A stretch of 64,000 nucleotides of DNA from Dipteris shenzhenensis (taxonomy: Eukaryota > Polypodiophyta > Polypodiopsida > Gleicheniales). Made by a program: the position numbers and the translations under genes. The first letter of the stretch is position 1. Every line of letters begins with the position of its first letter. The DNA lies in assembly GCA_047967505.1 (NCBI GenBank), contig CM106538.1. One strand, given 5' to 3'. Positions 55,150 to 64,000 of the stretch are shown here, in pieces. Under the pieces are notes generated by a model. That model did not search any database. It saw only the letters and a program-made list of their open reading frames with translations, and had not been told where the DNA came from.

Positions 55150-55280
55150 ATTGTAATTGATTATATGGCCCTTAAGGGGTCCCATTTAGGGGCAATGGCC
55201 ATATCTGTCTAGTGGCATCATGTCGATATGGCCCATGCCCCTAGAGGGGACCCCTCAAGGGCCATATCATCAATTGCATT
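55150..55280. repeat. Strong foldback: 56 bp inverted repeat with 19 bp spacer
   Basis: The left arm 55150-55205 and right arm 55225-55280 are near-complementary (for example TATGGCCCTTAAGGGGTCCC against GGGACCCCTCAAGGGCCATA), with few mismatches. This would form a long hairpin in RNA. It may be a foldback MITE, although I see no clean target duplication, or a small-RNA precursor. Confidence 0.75.
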
Positions 55281-55289
55281 TTCTAAAAG

Positions 55290-56510
55290 TTTAATTGTAT
55301 TTTTTGAGATGTATCTCCATGCAACCACAAACATGGGTTGTTGGAGCTATTTTAGTGCTATTTTGGTCCTAAACGAAGGAAATTGTAGTCCTACTTTACT
55401 GGTATTTTAGTCCTTGTTGCAGTAAATCCTAAATGAGGGAAAAAGTATTCTGAGCCACCACGGCTCGGGGTTGCTTGGAGTAGTGGGATGATGAAGAGCT
55501 TAACAAATTGGTTAATGATACTATGCCACCCAGTACCCATAGCACATGTCAGGCTAGTTCAACACCATCAGAGGCACTCAAATATAAAAGTTAACAATAG
55601 TGCATACTGAGAGCCTCAAATTGAACAAAAGGGATTACATAAATGTAATAAAAACTCAGCAATTGCTTAGAGCCTTATAGACCAAAACATTACATCCAGC
55701 GAGCCAAAAGATTGCTAAGAGCCTTAGAGGCCAAAAGATTACATCTAGCCATTGCTGAGTGGTTATGAGCCTCGTTGAGAAAGAGGAAATTTTTACAACT
55801 CAATATCCATCCTGTTGCATTAAAAAAATTTAGGGAGCCGATGGAGGAGACGATAGAGAGGCCAAAGATCATGCACATTGGCAAGACTCAGATTACGGCC
55901 CCCCCAACAAGACAAGAGTACTCTGCTATAAAAATCATGAGGCCTTCATTAACGTCTAGGGGGAACCCATATAGCACAGCCATAAAGAGGCCCTCTATGA
56001 CCATGTCATCTAAGGTGGTGACATGTAGATATGGGGGGAATCAACTGTGGGTACGAAGGGTGTCCACTAGAGCTAACATTTCTACTCCAGGTGAGTGCAA
56101 CACAATCACCTTATACAAGAAGGCAGATAACATTAGGATCACATTGCATTGAGGGGTGGTAGTAGGTACGGTGAAGATGAGTGGGTGAGCTGTGGAGTAG
56201 ATGAGCAGAGGAGCAGATGAGTGGTGAGAGTTGGAGGAGGGAGCATGGAGCAAAGTAGAGTAGGGGCAAAAGAGAGCTAGAGGAGGGTGTGTCGAGCAAA
56301 GTAGCAGAGCATGTGGAGTAAAGTAGAAGAGAAGGGGTGGATGAGAGCAATGTAGTAAAATGCCAAATGCCATGGATTTTATATATTATAAAGTTCAAAC
56401 CACCATGGTGGCTTGAGGCCCAGAGGCCATGGTTCCATCCATATTAATTACATGCCACCACGGTGGAATCTTAGGTGCCACCCCATATGGGCTGGTAATT
56501 ATAAAGCAGA
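55290..56510. other. Spacer with no supported gene
   Basis: Open stretches here (for example 55775-56149 plus strand) show no recognisable protein features. The region has mild purine/pyrimidine bias near 56160-56350. Confidence 0.4.
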
Positions 56511-56516
56511 TGCCTC

Positions 56517-57150
56517 GTGGTGGTAACTGGCAAGTGAGTAGGCCACTGCAGTGGTTGGTAATTAACTACCAACCCTAGCCATGATAGACGTGGCTGATGA
56601 GAGCTGCCACCAAGAAGTAATTACCACAAAAGTAAATCACGAAGCCTAGTCACCTCTAATCACTCATTACCATGCACTCTAGTACTTGGAGTACTAGAGT
56701 GACTACTAGTAATTTACTACACTTGGAGTAATCATGCATGCAAGCCTAGTGGTGGTAACTGGCAGGTGAGTAATTGTGGGCCACTACAGTGTCTAGTAAT
56801 TAATTGCCATCTCGGTGGAATCTTAGCCACCACAAACATGGCTGATGAGAGCCACCACCACTAGGTAGTAACTACCATAAAAGTAAATCATGAAGCCTAA
56901 TCACCTCTAATCACTCATTACAATGCTCTATTACTCTACTGAGCATGCAAGCTTGGTGACTAGTAATTTATTGCACTCGTAGTAATCATGTATGCAAGCC
57001 CAATGCTGGTAACTGGCAGGTGAGTAATTGTGGGCAACTAGCAGGTGAGTAACTGTGGGCCACTACAATAGTTGGTAATTAGCTCCCAACCTGTGTTGGA
57101 ATCTTAGCCACCACCATAGACATGACTGGTAATCTTAGGCACCACCATCT
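56517..57150. repeat. Tandem array, about 240 bp unit, two and a half copies
   Basis: The units start at about 56517, 56751 and 57007 with GGTGGTAACTGGCARGTGAG, and share GGCCACTACAGT, 'GTGGAATCTTAGCCACCAC', 'AAAAGTAAATCA', 'CACCTCTAATCACTCATTA' and 'AGTAATCATGYATGCAAGC'. The upstream 56400-56516 carries related wording. It is non-coding. Confidence 0.8.
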
Positions 57151-57453
57151 CTAATCACTCATTAGCATGCAAGGTAGTACTGCCGCCTTGAACTAATCAA
57201 AATTCAGGCCAACCATCGCAGTGGCTCCGCCGACCTTGATAGTTCCTTGTAGTCATGCTATAAACTTAAGCCTCCGCTATTCCATTCGATTCCTTGTTTC
57301 TTCTTCTCTCCCTCTCAACTGTTTCTTTCTCCCTTGCACTCAGACTACAAACTTAAGCCTCCACTATTATATTTCCTTCACTATTTCATTTCTATCCCTC
57401 TCGATCATTTCTATCTCCCTTGCACTCTTCTTACAACTTCTATCCCCTCTCAT

Positions 57454-58090
57454 AATGGATCCCCCTAGACATACCAAGCTCCAAAAAATTTTTGAACAAT
57501 TTGAAAGCTCCTCACATGATCTTTCCTCCCCCTCTGCAGCACAGTGCAAGAGCCTCTCCTCCCATGATCTTGAAAACATTACATCTGGGAGCTCCTGACT
57601 CTCTCTTCAAAGATAGCATGATTAAAAATGTGCTAGGCTTTCCTGAGGCAATTTTCTAGCACACTTCTTCAAGAAGCAGTGAAAGAGATAGGATATTCTA
57701 GATGTATACCCCAACGCTCATATTAGTAAAGATGGTGGAGTGAAGCTTTCTAGCTTGCCAACAAACCTCCAAGATGTGCTAAAGAAGGCAATGCACTTCT
57801 TTGTTGATACAATAGGAATGTGAAAGGATGTGATGTCTCTTTCTTAAGGGCGATCTCCAAGAGCGTGATAACCAACCTAAATAATTGCATGGATCGCAAA
57901 TCCCAATTGTCATCTTAGTCCACTAATGTTGTAATGCATCTAATGACATCTACCCTCAAAGGGATTTTTGAGCAATACAACAAGAAGATGTCTCAGAAGG
58001 TGACTTTTCTACAAGAGAAAGCCATCAATGCAACAGAGGCAGTGCAACTTGAGAAAATTCTTAGGGAGGGTGCAGAAGCCAAGATAGAGG
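57454..58090 (+). pseudogene. Coiled-coil ORF, 5' part, split by a copia insertion
   Basis: The start at 57454 (MDPPRHTKLQKIFEQFESSS) is open to 57598. Decayed frames follow ('DGGVKLSSLPTNLQDVLKKA'). From about 57955 the frame 'TLKGIFEQYNKKMSQK' runs, rich in Glu/Lys/Ala, to the insertion point at 58090. After the element it resumes in the same frame at 63394. I do not recognise the family; ORFs of this kind often belong to uncharacterised plant transposons. Confidence 0.45.
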
Positions 58091-58783
58091 TGTAAGAAAA
58101 TAGTACGCAGCGGAAGATAACAACAAAACGCAAGTACACGATGGAAAGCTGGAGAGAATACAAAAATTCTGATATACCAAACTGCTGATACAACTGATGG
58201 TTGGCTGTCCACCCGTGCGCTCACAGACAGAGCTTCGATGGTGATCTAGACAGATGCTGGACGGAGGACTATGAGCGTGAAGAACTGGTGATCTGATGAT
58301 AGGGGGTGGCCACTTATATAGTGTAAGTGGTTGACGGTCGGCCCTGTAATAGGCAGTCGGCCTAATAGACAGTCGGCCTGGAAGACCAACCGACCCTTCA
58401 GAAAACATGCCGTCGGGCAGATGAAGGATCGCGCATAGGTCATACCGTCGGGCCTGGGGCTACCGGCAGCCCCCGGACCCTGCCGCTGGGGGCTTTGCCC
58501 CCAGACCCCCACCGGGGGCCTGCGCCCCCCGGACCCCCTGCTATCGGGGGGGCTATCGCCCCCCCGAACCCCCCCTTTGTGCAGACGGGTATCTACTCTT
58601 GGCTCCTAAGCCATCTCATAACCATCGGGTCTACTCTAAGACCCCTTCCAGTGTCTAAACTGGGGATCCCTCCCAATATCTGATACCCATCATGGCTTCT
58701 CCTCATATGGGGGCCTTACAACATTGGGTACACAGAATATTGGTGGGTTACATGAGAGGTGGACATTTGAGCTAACTCTAACA
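58091..58783 (-). repeat. 3' LTR of recent copia
   Basis: 693 bp. It contains repeated GTCGGCC words (58335-58400) and, at 58440-58580, a G/C-rich patch with consecutive perfect hairpins, including CTGGGGGC-TTT-GCCCCCAG and TCGGGGGGGC-TATC-GCCCCCCCGA. A TATA-like CTTATATAG lies at 58313-58321. Confidence 0.93.
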
Positions 58784-58794
58784 CCCCCCCTCAA
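58784..58794 (-). other. Polypurine tract of recent copia
   Basis: The plus-strand CCCCCCTCAAT (TGAGGGGGG on the coding strand) sits directly upstream of the 3' LTR. Confidence 0.8.
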
Positions 58795-58812
58795 TGTTCA
58801 CCCGAAGATGAA

Positions 58813-61800
58813 CTATGTGATCGGACCAATGCCGAGTCGATGTAGATGCCGCAACAATAAATCACTCCCAAGAGCCTTCGTGAAGATGTCTGCGCAATTA
58901 TCCTCTGTGGGACAATACTCCAGCTCTATGACTCCATCCTCGATGAGCTCTCGTACGTAGTGATACTGGATCTCTATGTGCTTTGTACGAGCATGGAACA
59001 CAGGATTCTTTGCAATGGCCATGCAACTCTGATTGTCGCATTTCAGAACCGTCGCATCTTCGATTGGAACTCCTATGTCTTGCAGGATCCTCCTTAGCCA
59101 AACTGCTTCACAAGCAGCAATGCATGCTGCCTTGTACTCAGCTTCCGTCGAAGATAGTGCCACTGTTGGTTGCTTCTTACTAATCCAAGAGAACACTCCT
59201 GAACCAAGTGAGAAACAATATCCAGAAACTGACTTTCTAGAATCACAATCTCCCGCCCAATCTGAGTCACAGTAACCCGCCAAGGTCTTCCCTGCTCTGT
59301 AGGTAATGCCATACTCCAGTGTACCTTTCACGTACTTTAGCACACGCATCCCTGCTTTCCAATGGTTCTCTCGAGGTTGATTTGAGAACCTACTAAGTAC
59401 ACCAACTGCAAAGCTGATATCAGGTCTAGTGTTGCACAGAAAAATGAGACTCCCCACAAGTTTCCTATACTCCTTGATGTCGACAAGTGGTGATGCATCC
59501 TCCACTGAGAGCTTACCATTCACCTCCATGGGAGAGACCACGTCCTTACACTCGGTCATACCGAATGCCTTCAAGATCTCGCGAGCATATCTCTGCTGAG
59601 AGATGAAAATCCTGCCAGGTTTTTGCCAAACCTCAATGCCGAGGCAAAAGTGCATGAGCCCCAAATCTGTCATCTCAAACTCGGAACTCAACGACTCCCT
59701 CAACTTTTGCAGCATCTTCTCATGATCTCCTGTGATGATCAAGTCATCCACGTAAAGGACTATTACCACATACTTGCCATCCTGCTTACAAACATACAGG
59801 TTAGCATCAGAAGCACTTTTTGAGAAACCAATAGATATGAGAAAGCTATCAATCCGTTGGTACCATGCCCTTGGGGCCTGTTTCAGCCCGTACAATGCCT
59901 TCTTTAGTCTGCAAACCTTGTTCTCTGAATTGGGCACCTCAAATCCTGGTGGCTGGAACACATATACCTCCTCCTTGAGATGTCCATTCAAGAACGCAGA
60001 TTTCACGTCCATTTGAAACACCGGCCACTGCTTATGAGCAGCCAAGGCAAGTACCACCCGAATAGTTGTCATCCTTGCTGTAGGAGCAAAGGAATCCTCA
60101 AAATCAAAGCCTTCAACTTGAGAGTATCCTTGTGCAACAAGCCTAGCCTTGTACTTTTCCAAAGATCCATCAGATTTGTACTTGGCCTTCCATACCCATT
60201 TGGTACCAATGATCTTCCTTTTTTCTGGACGATCAACCAAGTCCCAAGTCTGATTCTTCATGATGCTGTCATACTCCTCTTGCATGGCAGCTTTCCAATT
60301 TGGATCCGCCATTGCCTCATCCAAATTCATAGGCTCTTGAACTTTCATAATCTCAGCCATCAAGGCCATATTGACTATGTGTTCAGAAGCCCTTTTCTGC
60401 TCCTCTATCCTCTTTGATCGTCGAAGTCCATCTGCAGATGACTCTGCCAAGTCTGGAACCGGATTCTTCTCATCAAAGAGCTGCCTTGCCCACTTTGGAA
60501 GTGGCTTACCTTGTGGAGCCAAGGCATGTTGTGGTGTTGGTGGAGTCTGTTCCTCGAAGTACTCCTCCTCATTCTGCAACTCTGCTTTAGATACGGGCAC
60601 AAGGTGAGTTACTTTTACGGCTGATGATAAAGTGGAAGGGCATACCTCCTCCTCCACTGTATGTGGCTGTTCCCAAAACACCACATCACGACTGACCACG
60701 ATCTTCTTTGCCTCTGGATCATATAGCCGGTACGCCTTTGACTCCTGGCTATAGCCCATGAAGATACACTTTCTGCTCTTTGGATCTAATTTCTTTCTGG
60801 TGCTATCTGGAACATGAACAAAGCACTCACATCCAAATGTTCTGAAATGAGAAGCGGAAGGCTTTTTACCTGAGTAAGCCTCCAAAGGTGTTTTGCCCGT
60901 CAAGGCCTTTGTGAAGCTTCGATTGACGATGTCCGTGCGAAGCTTCTTTACCTTCAGCCCGCTTTCGTTTTCCACCATCTTTTGCCACTGTTTGAATTTT
61001 CCAAGAGCTTCAGCCTTATCTCGTAAAAAATACACCCACATGTATCTACTGTAGTCGTCGACGATAAGCATGTAGTAGTTACATCCCCCCAAAGCTTGAG
61101 TCGGAGCTTTCCCACTGAGATCAGCATGAACCAATTGTAGAGGAGCCTTTGCCCGATAGCCGCTCTCATGTGGAAAAGCCTTCCTTTGTTGCTTGCCCAT
61201 CATACAAGCTTCACAAGGTTCCTGCACCTTTGAGAGTGCAGGCAAGTGTGCAACCATCCCTGTTTTCTGCATTTCCAAAAGAATAAGATAACTAAGATGA
61301 CCAAATCTTTCATGCCATACCTTACTGATGCCCACTCCTGAAGAGACTGTTAGTGCCGTCAGCTCGTACAGATTGTTCTTCCTTACTGCCTTGCCGACCA
61401 CCTTGCCCGCTGCATTAAGGATTTCTGCTCCGGTCCTCTTGAAACGCACCTCCAAGTTGCGATCAGTTATCGCAGCAACCGAAAGCAAGTTCTTCTTTAG
61501 CTGAGGAACTAGTAATACATCAGAAAGCTCTTTAGTTTCACCCTCTTGAATGGAAAGAGAGATAGTACCTGTACCTTCCACAGGGCATTTTGCATTATTA
61601 CCGACCGTCACGTTCATGGGCTCTTGTAGAGGCTTGAAAGAGCTATACCAGTCCTTCTTTCTGGTCATGTGACGGGACGCTCCACTATCAAGGAGCCACG
61701 AATCATTCGTTGTTGAAACTTCTGTTGAGGAGCATATTTCTTCAATTGCAACCCATAGCTCCAACTCAGTTTCAACTGTGTTGGCAGATTCCTTGCCTTT

Positions 61801-62619
61801 CGAAGAAGACTGTGTAGTGCCATTCTTTTCGTCCTGCTGCTTCTTTCTGCAATCCTTGATCATGTGACCGCTTTTGTTGCAGTAGTGGCACTTACCTGAA
61901 AACTTCTTCTTCTTACCATTCTTCTTCTCTCCACCCTTCCCTTTCGATGTGGTTGAGAATGCTGCATCACTTCCGCCATCGCGGGTCTTCATTCGCATCT
62001 CCTCCTCTAGAAGCATCGCGCTGAACTCTTCAAAAGTGAGGGGTGGATTTCTTACCTGCGTGTTGAGTGTCGTGACCAACGCATCGTACTTTTGTGGAAG
62101 GATCCGAATGCACCTTCTGGCCAACTCTTCGCTGGTCTTTGTAATCCCAACCGCCGCCATCTGATCACGTAGATTCTTGATCCGTGTGATGAATGTCTCA
62201 GCTGATTCTCCATCAGAGTACCTCTCTGCAGCAAGCATATTCTCCAGATTTTGAATTCTGGTCTGATTCCGCGTTTCATACTGACCTTTCAGTATGTTCC
62301 AAGCCTCACTTGCCTTGTCTGTGTGCTGAATCAGAGTCAAAACAGAATCACTTGAACTGGTAACAAGAGCGCAGAGTGCATCTGCGTTCCTTCGTTTCCA
62401 TGCGCGAAGAAGATCTGCATTCGGTGGCGTTATGACGTTGGGGTTGTTTGGATTCGGTGATCCAACCGGTTCTGGATCCAATCCCAGAACAGTATCCAGA
62501 AGCTCATATGAATCCAAGATCGCGCTGATCTTGAATTTCCACAAAGTATAATTCGTCCCATCGAGCTTGCCTTCATTGAAGGCAGGTGGACGAATTCGCA
62601 ACGGGGTTGGTGCAGCCAT
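58813..62619 (-). CDS. Copia gag-pol polyprotein, 1268 aa, integrase core deleted
   Basis: Initiation is taken at ATG 62619 (MAAPTPLRI). Residue numbers are approximate: capsid-type region 25-210, zinc knuckle [14 protein letters not shown] 245-258, protease [11 protein letters not shown] near 312, integrase zinc site HERFGH...CEACMMGK 437-476, first catalytic Asp (VHADLSG) near 500, second Asp (LRTD) near 563. The sequence then jumps directly to '[14 protein letters not shown]', losing the stretch with the catalytic Glu that is present in related copies. The RT YVDD box is near 957 and RNase H 'YCDSDWAGD' near 1095, with 'IFTKAL' close to the end. No stop or frameshift is present. Other enzymes look intact; integrase as written should be dead. 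Confidence 0.95.
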   Translation of the reverse strand: MAAPTPLRIRPPAFNEGKLDGTNYTLWKFKISAILDSYELLDTVLGLDPEPVGSPNPNNPNVITPPNADLLRAWKRRNADALCALVTSSSDSVLTLIQHTDKASEAWNILKGQYETRNQTRIQNLENMLAAERYSDGESAETFITRIKNLRDQMAAVGITKTSEELARRCIRILPQKYDALVTTLNTQVRNPPLTFEEFSAMLLEEEMRMKTRDGGSDAAFSTTSKGKGGEKKNGKKKKFSGKCHYCNKSGHMIKDCRKKQQDEKNGTTQSSSKGKESANTVETELELWVAIEEICSSTEVSTTNDSWLLDSGASRHMTRKKDWYSSFKPLQEPMNVTVGNNAKCPVEGTGTISLSIQEGETKELSDVLLVPQLKKNLLSVAAITDRNLEVRFKRTGAEILNAAGKVVGKAVRKNNLYELTALTVSSGVGISKVWHERFGHLSYLILLEMQKTGMVAHLPALSKVQEPCEACMMGKQQRKAFPHESGYRAKAPLQLVHADLSGKAPTQALGGCNYYMLIVDDYSRYMWVYFLRDKAEALGKFKQWQKMVENESGLKVKKLRTDIVNRSFTKALTGKTPLEAYSGKKPSASHFRTFGCECFVHVPDSTRKKLDPKSRKCIFMGYSQESKAYRLYDPEAKKIVVSRDVVFWEQPHTVEEEVCPSTLSSAVKVTHLVPVSKAELQNEEEYFEEQTPPTPQHALAPQGKPLPKWARQLFDEKNPVPDLAESSADGLRRSKRIEEQKRASEHIVNMALMAEIMKVQEPMNLDEAMADPNWKAAMQEEYDSIMKNQTWDLVDRPEKRKIIGTKWVWKAKYKSDGSLEKYKARLVAQGYSQVEGFDFEDSFAPTARMTTIRVVLALAAHKQWPVFQMDVKSAFLNGHLKEEVYVFQPPGFEVPNSENKVCRLKKALYGLKQAPRAWYQRIDSFLISIGFSKSASDANLYVCKQDGKYVVIVLYVDDLIITGDHEKMLQKLRESLSSEFEMTDLGLMHFCLGIEVWQKPGRIFISQQRYAREILKAFGMTECKDVVSPMEVNGKLSVEDASPLVDIKEYRKLVGSLIFLCNTRPDISFAVGVLSRFSNQPRENHWKAGMRVLKYVKGTLEYGITYRAGKTLAGYCDSDWAGDCDSRKSVSGYCFSLGSGVFSWISKKQPTVALSSTEAEYKAACIAACEAVWLRRILQDIGVPIEDATVLKCDNQSCMAIAKNPVFHARTKHIEIQYHYVRELIEDGVIELEYCPTEDNCADIFTKALGSDLLLRHLHRLGIGPIT

Positions 62620-62687
62620 CACTCCTAGTAGCCTTTGCTAACAAAGCTCGTTGAACTTGCAATAAAGTCGTTACTCAGATAGCCTGA

Positions 62688-62699
62688 GCTCTGATACCA
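62688..62699 (-). other. tRNA-Met primer-binding site of recent copia
   Basis: GCTCTGATACCA on the plus strand is TGGTATCAGAGC on the coding strand, directly inside the 5' LTR; a perfect match to the initiator tRNA-Met site. Confidence 0.92.
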
Positions 62700-63393
62700 T
62701 GTAAGAAAATAGTACGCAGCGGAAGATAACAACAAAACGCAAGTACACGATGGAAAGCTGGAGAGAATACAAAAATTCTGATATACCAAACTGCTGATAC
62801 AACTGATGGTTGGCTGTCCACCCGTGCGCTCTACAGACAGAGCTTCGATGGTGATCTAGACAGATGCTGGACGGAGGACTATGAGCGTGAAGAACTGGTG
62901 ATCTGATGATAGGGGGTGGCCACTTATATAGTGTAAGTGGTTGACGGTCGGCCCTGTAATAGGCAGTCGGCCTAATAGACAGTCGGCCTGGAAGACCAAC
63001 CGACCCTTCAGAAAACATGCCGTCGGGCAGATGAAGGATCGCGCATAGGTCATACCGTCGGGCCTGGGGCTACCGGCAGCCCCCGGACCCTGCCGCTGGG
63101 GGCTTTGCCCCCAGACCCCCACCGGGGGCCTGCGCCCCCCGGACCCCCTGCTATCGGGGGGGCTATCGCCCCCCCGAACCCCCCCTTTGTGCAGACGGGT
63201 ATCTACTCTTGGCTCCTAAGCCGTCTCATAACCATCTGGTCTACTCTAAGACCCCTTCCAGTGTCTAAACTGGGGATCCCTCCCAATATCTGATACCCAT
63301 CATGGCTTCTCCTCATATGGGGGCCTTACAACATTGGGTACACAGAATATTGGTGGGTTACATGAGAGGTGGACATTTGAGCTAACTCTAACA
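62700..63393 (-). repeat. 5' LTR of recent copia
   Basis: 694 bp, differing from the 3' LTR by one inserted T near 62831 and substitutions near 63223 and 63237. Confidence 0.93.
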
Positions 63394-63967
63394 AGAGGAG
63401 GCAAAAGAAAGGGCCTTTTAGGCATAAGAGCAAGCTAAGGCTACTGCAAAAATGGTCAACATGGAAAGGCATAGAAGAGAAGAAGTAGAGAAGCACATCA
63501 AGGAGCTCCGAGATAGGCTTGAAGAAGTTAGAAGTGATGGGGACATCACGGACAAGGAGCTAGCAATAATGCAAAAAGAGCTTGAAGATCAGAGAGCTGA
63601 AAAGGAGGCTCTTTACAAATGGCTGTGCAACATGCAGAACCCATTGATCATTGAAAAAGACCAAAAGATGGAGGAATTGAAAAAGGAGAATGCAAAAACT
63701 AGAGCAATGATGCAGGAGCTACGAGAGAGCTTCAAGGCCAAGAAGGATGGGGCAAAGAGCAACCAGGGTGGAGAAGACAATGAGGCAGCTCTCCAGACCA
63801 AGAAGGATGAAGAGAGTAGCCACAAGTGGAGCAAGTTCCAGCAGCCACAGTGGGGGTTGTTATTTCAAAAAACATTGTTGGAAGCTCAAAGAGTAGGCTA
63901 CATGGTAAGGTCATGCACGAGCTTGCAATGGCTTTCAAAAGTTTTGAAAAGCAGTCCGTCATTGTGA
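63394..63967 (+). pseudogene. Coiled-coil ORF, 3' part, continuing to near the window end
   Basis: Removing the copia and one AGAGG copy joins this in frame to 58090. Two stops (TAG and TAA at about 63418-63426) precede a clean 171-codon stretch, 63452-63964, that is Glu/Lys/Arg/Gln-rich with heptad-like leucines ('EKHIKELRDRLEEVRSDGD', 'MEELKKENAKTRAMMQELRE'). It predicts a long coiled coil; no enzymatic domain is seen. The reading frame ends at 63967; sequence to 64000 is not informative. Confidence 0.5.
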
Positions 63968-64000
63968 GAGATTTCCAAACTAGAGTGGAAGTATTGGAAA

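Larger units (their letters stand above)
58091..63393 (-). mobile_element. Recent Ty1/copia retrotransposon with integrase deletion
   Basis: 5303 bp. LTRs are 58091-58783 (3') and 62700-63393 (5'), TGTAAG...TCTAACA on the plus strand, with a perfect AGAGG target duplication (58086-58090, 63394-63398). The LTRs differ by only about two substitutions and one 1 bp indel. Primer site and polypurine tract are both intact. One uninterrupted polyprotein is encoded but lacks about 70 integrase residues, so the copy presumably moved with integrase supplied in trans, or was deleted after insertion. It belongs to the same lineage as the outer copia at 21354-32232. Confidence 0.95.

Noticed and set aside
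55775-56149. 125-codon plus-strand ORF
   Set aside because: No recognisable domain, no promoter or intron context; the residue mix looks random.
1-64000. CRISPR arrays, rRNA or tRNA genes, bacterial operons
   Set aside because: No regular spacer-repeat structure, no recognised rRNA blocks or tRNA cloverleafs, and gene structure is eukaryotic. Tandem arrays found are satellite-like. Without tools a short tRNA could be missed.

Overview
This is a 64 kb piece of a large, transposon-rich nuclear plant genome. The evidence is intron-split coding sequence with GT..AG junctions, plant-type Ty1/copia and Ty3/gypsy elements with tRNA-like primer sites, an En/Spm (CACTA) TNP2-type transposase relic, MITE-like sequence and long AT-rich spacers. 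Nothing looks bacterial. I cannot name the species from sequence alone; a fern, gymnosperm or other large-genome land plant would fit. The best candidate for an ordinary host gene is a D-amino-acid-oxidase-like flavoenzyme on the minus strand (about 7.17-8.46 kb), for which I find three exons but no terminal exon.

Layout. 0-5.4 kb: a diverged tandem duplication, a decayed transposon-like coding region of no family I can name, then an intronless, broken gene for a centromere-type histone H3 (CENH3-like) with a TATA box and a poly(A) signal. 5.4-18.9 kb: spacer, the oxidase gene, short repeats, a second unknown transposase-like relic, a copia tail with LTR, and a decayed minus-strand ORF. 18.9-47.2 kb: a second copy of the 3.1 kb [transposon-like ORF + CENH3-like pseudogene] unit, blown up to 28 kb by insertions: a 246 bp MITE with an 8 bp target duplication, a minus-strand copia (21354-32232) that itself contains a younger plus-strand copia (24822-30344, perfect TTAAC duplication), and a ~13.9 kb gypsy element (32559-46495, CCATG duplication). 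Removing these leaves about 3.19 kb, against 3.10 kb for the uninterrupted copy, so copy 1 is a natural empty-site reference for copy 2.

47.1-58.1 kb: an unknown minus-strand ORF, a CT/TA microsatellite, a CACTA TNP2 relic, another copia tail with LTR, tandem arrays and a strong foldback. 58.1-63.4 kb: a very young minus-strand copia (perfect AGAGG duplication, near-identical LTRs, one uninterrupted polyprotein ORF) that has lost about 70 residues of integrase including the catalytic glutamate; it splits a coiled-coil ORF that resumes to the window end.

The most unusual items are: (1) the duplicated CENH3-like pseudogene with an expanded loop 1; (2) the gypsy element whose 5' LTR plus leader is inverted although the whole still sits inside one target duplication, with the inversion breaking exactly at the LTR terminus; (3) two extra coiled-coil-type ORFs between pol and 3' LTR in the same element; (4) the recent copia with an intact frame but a gutted integrase.
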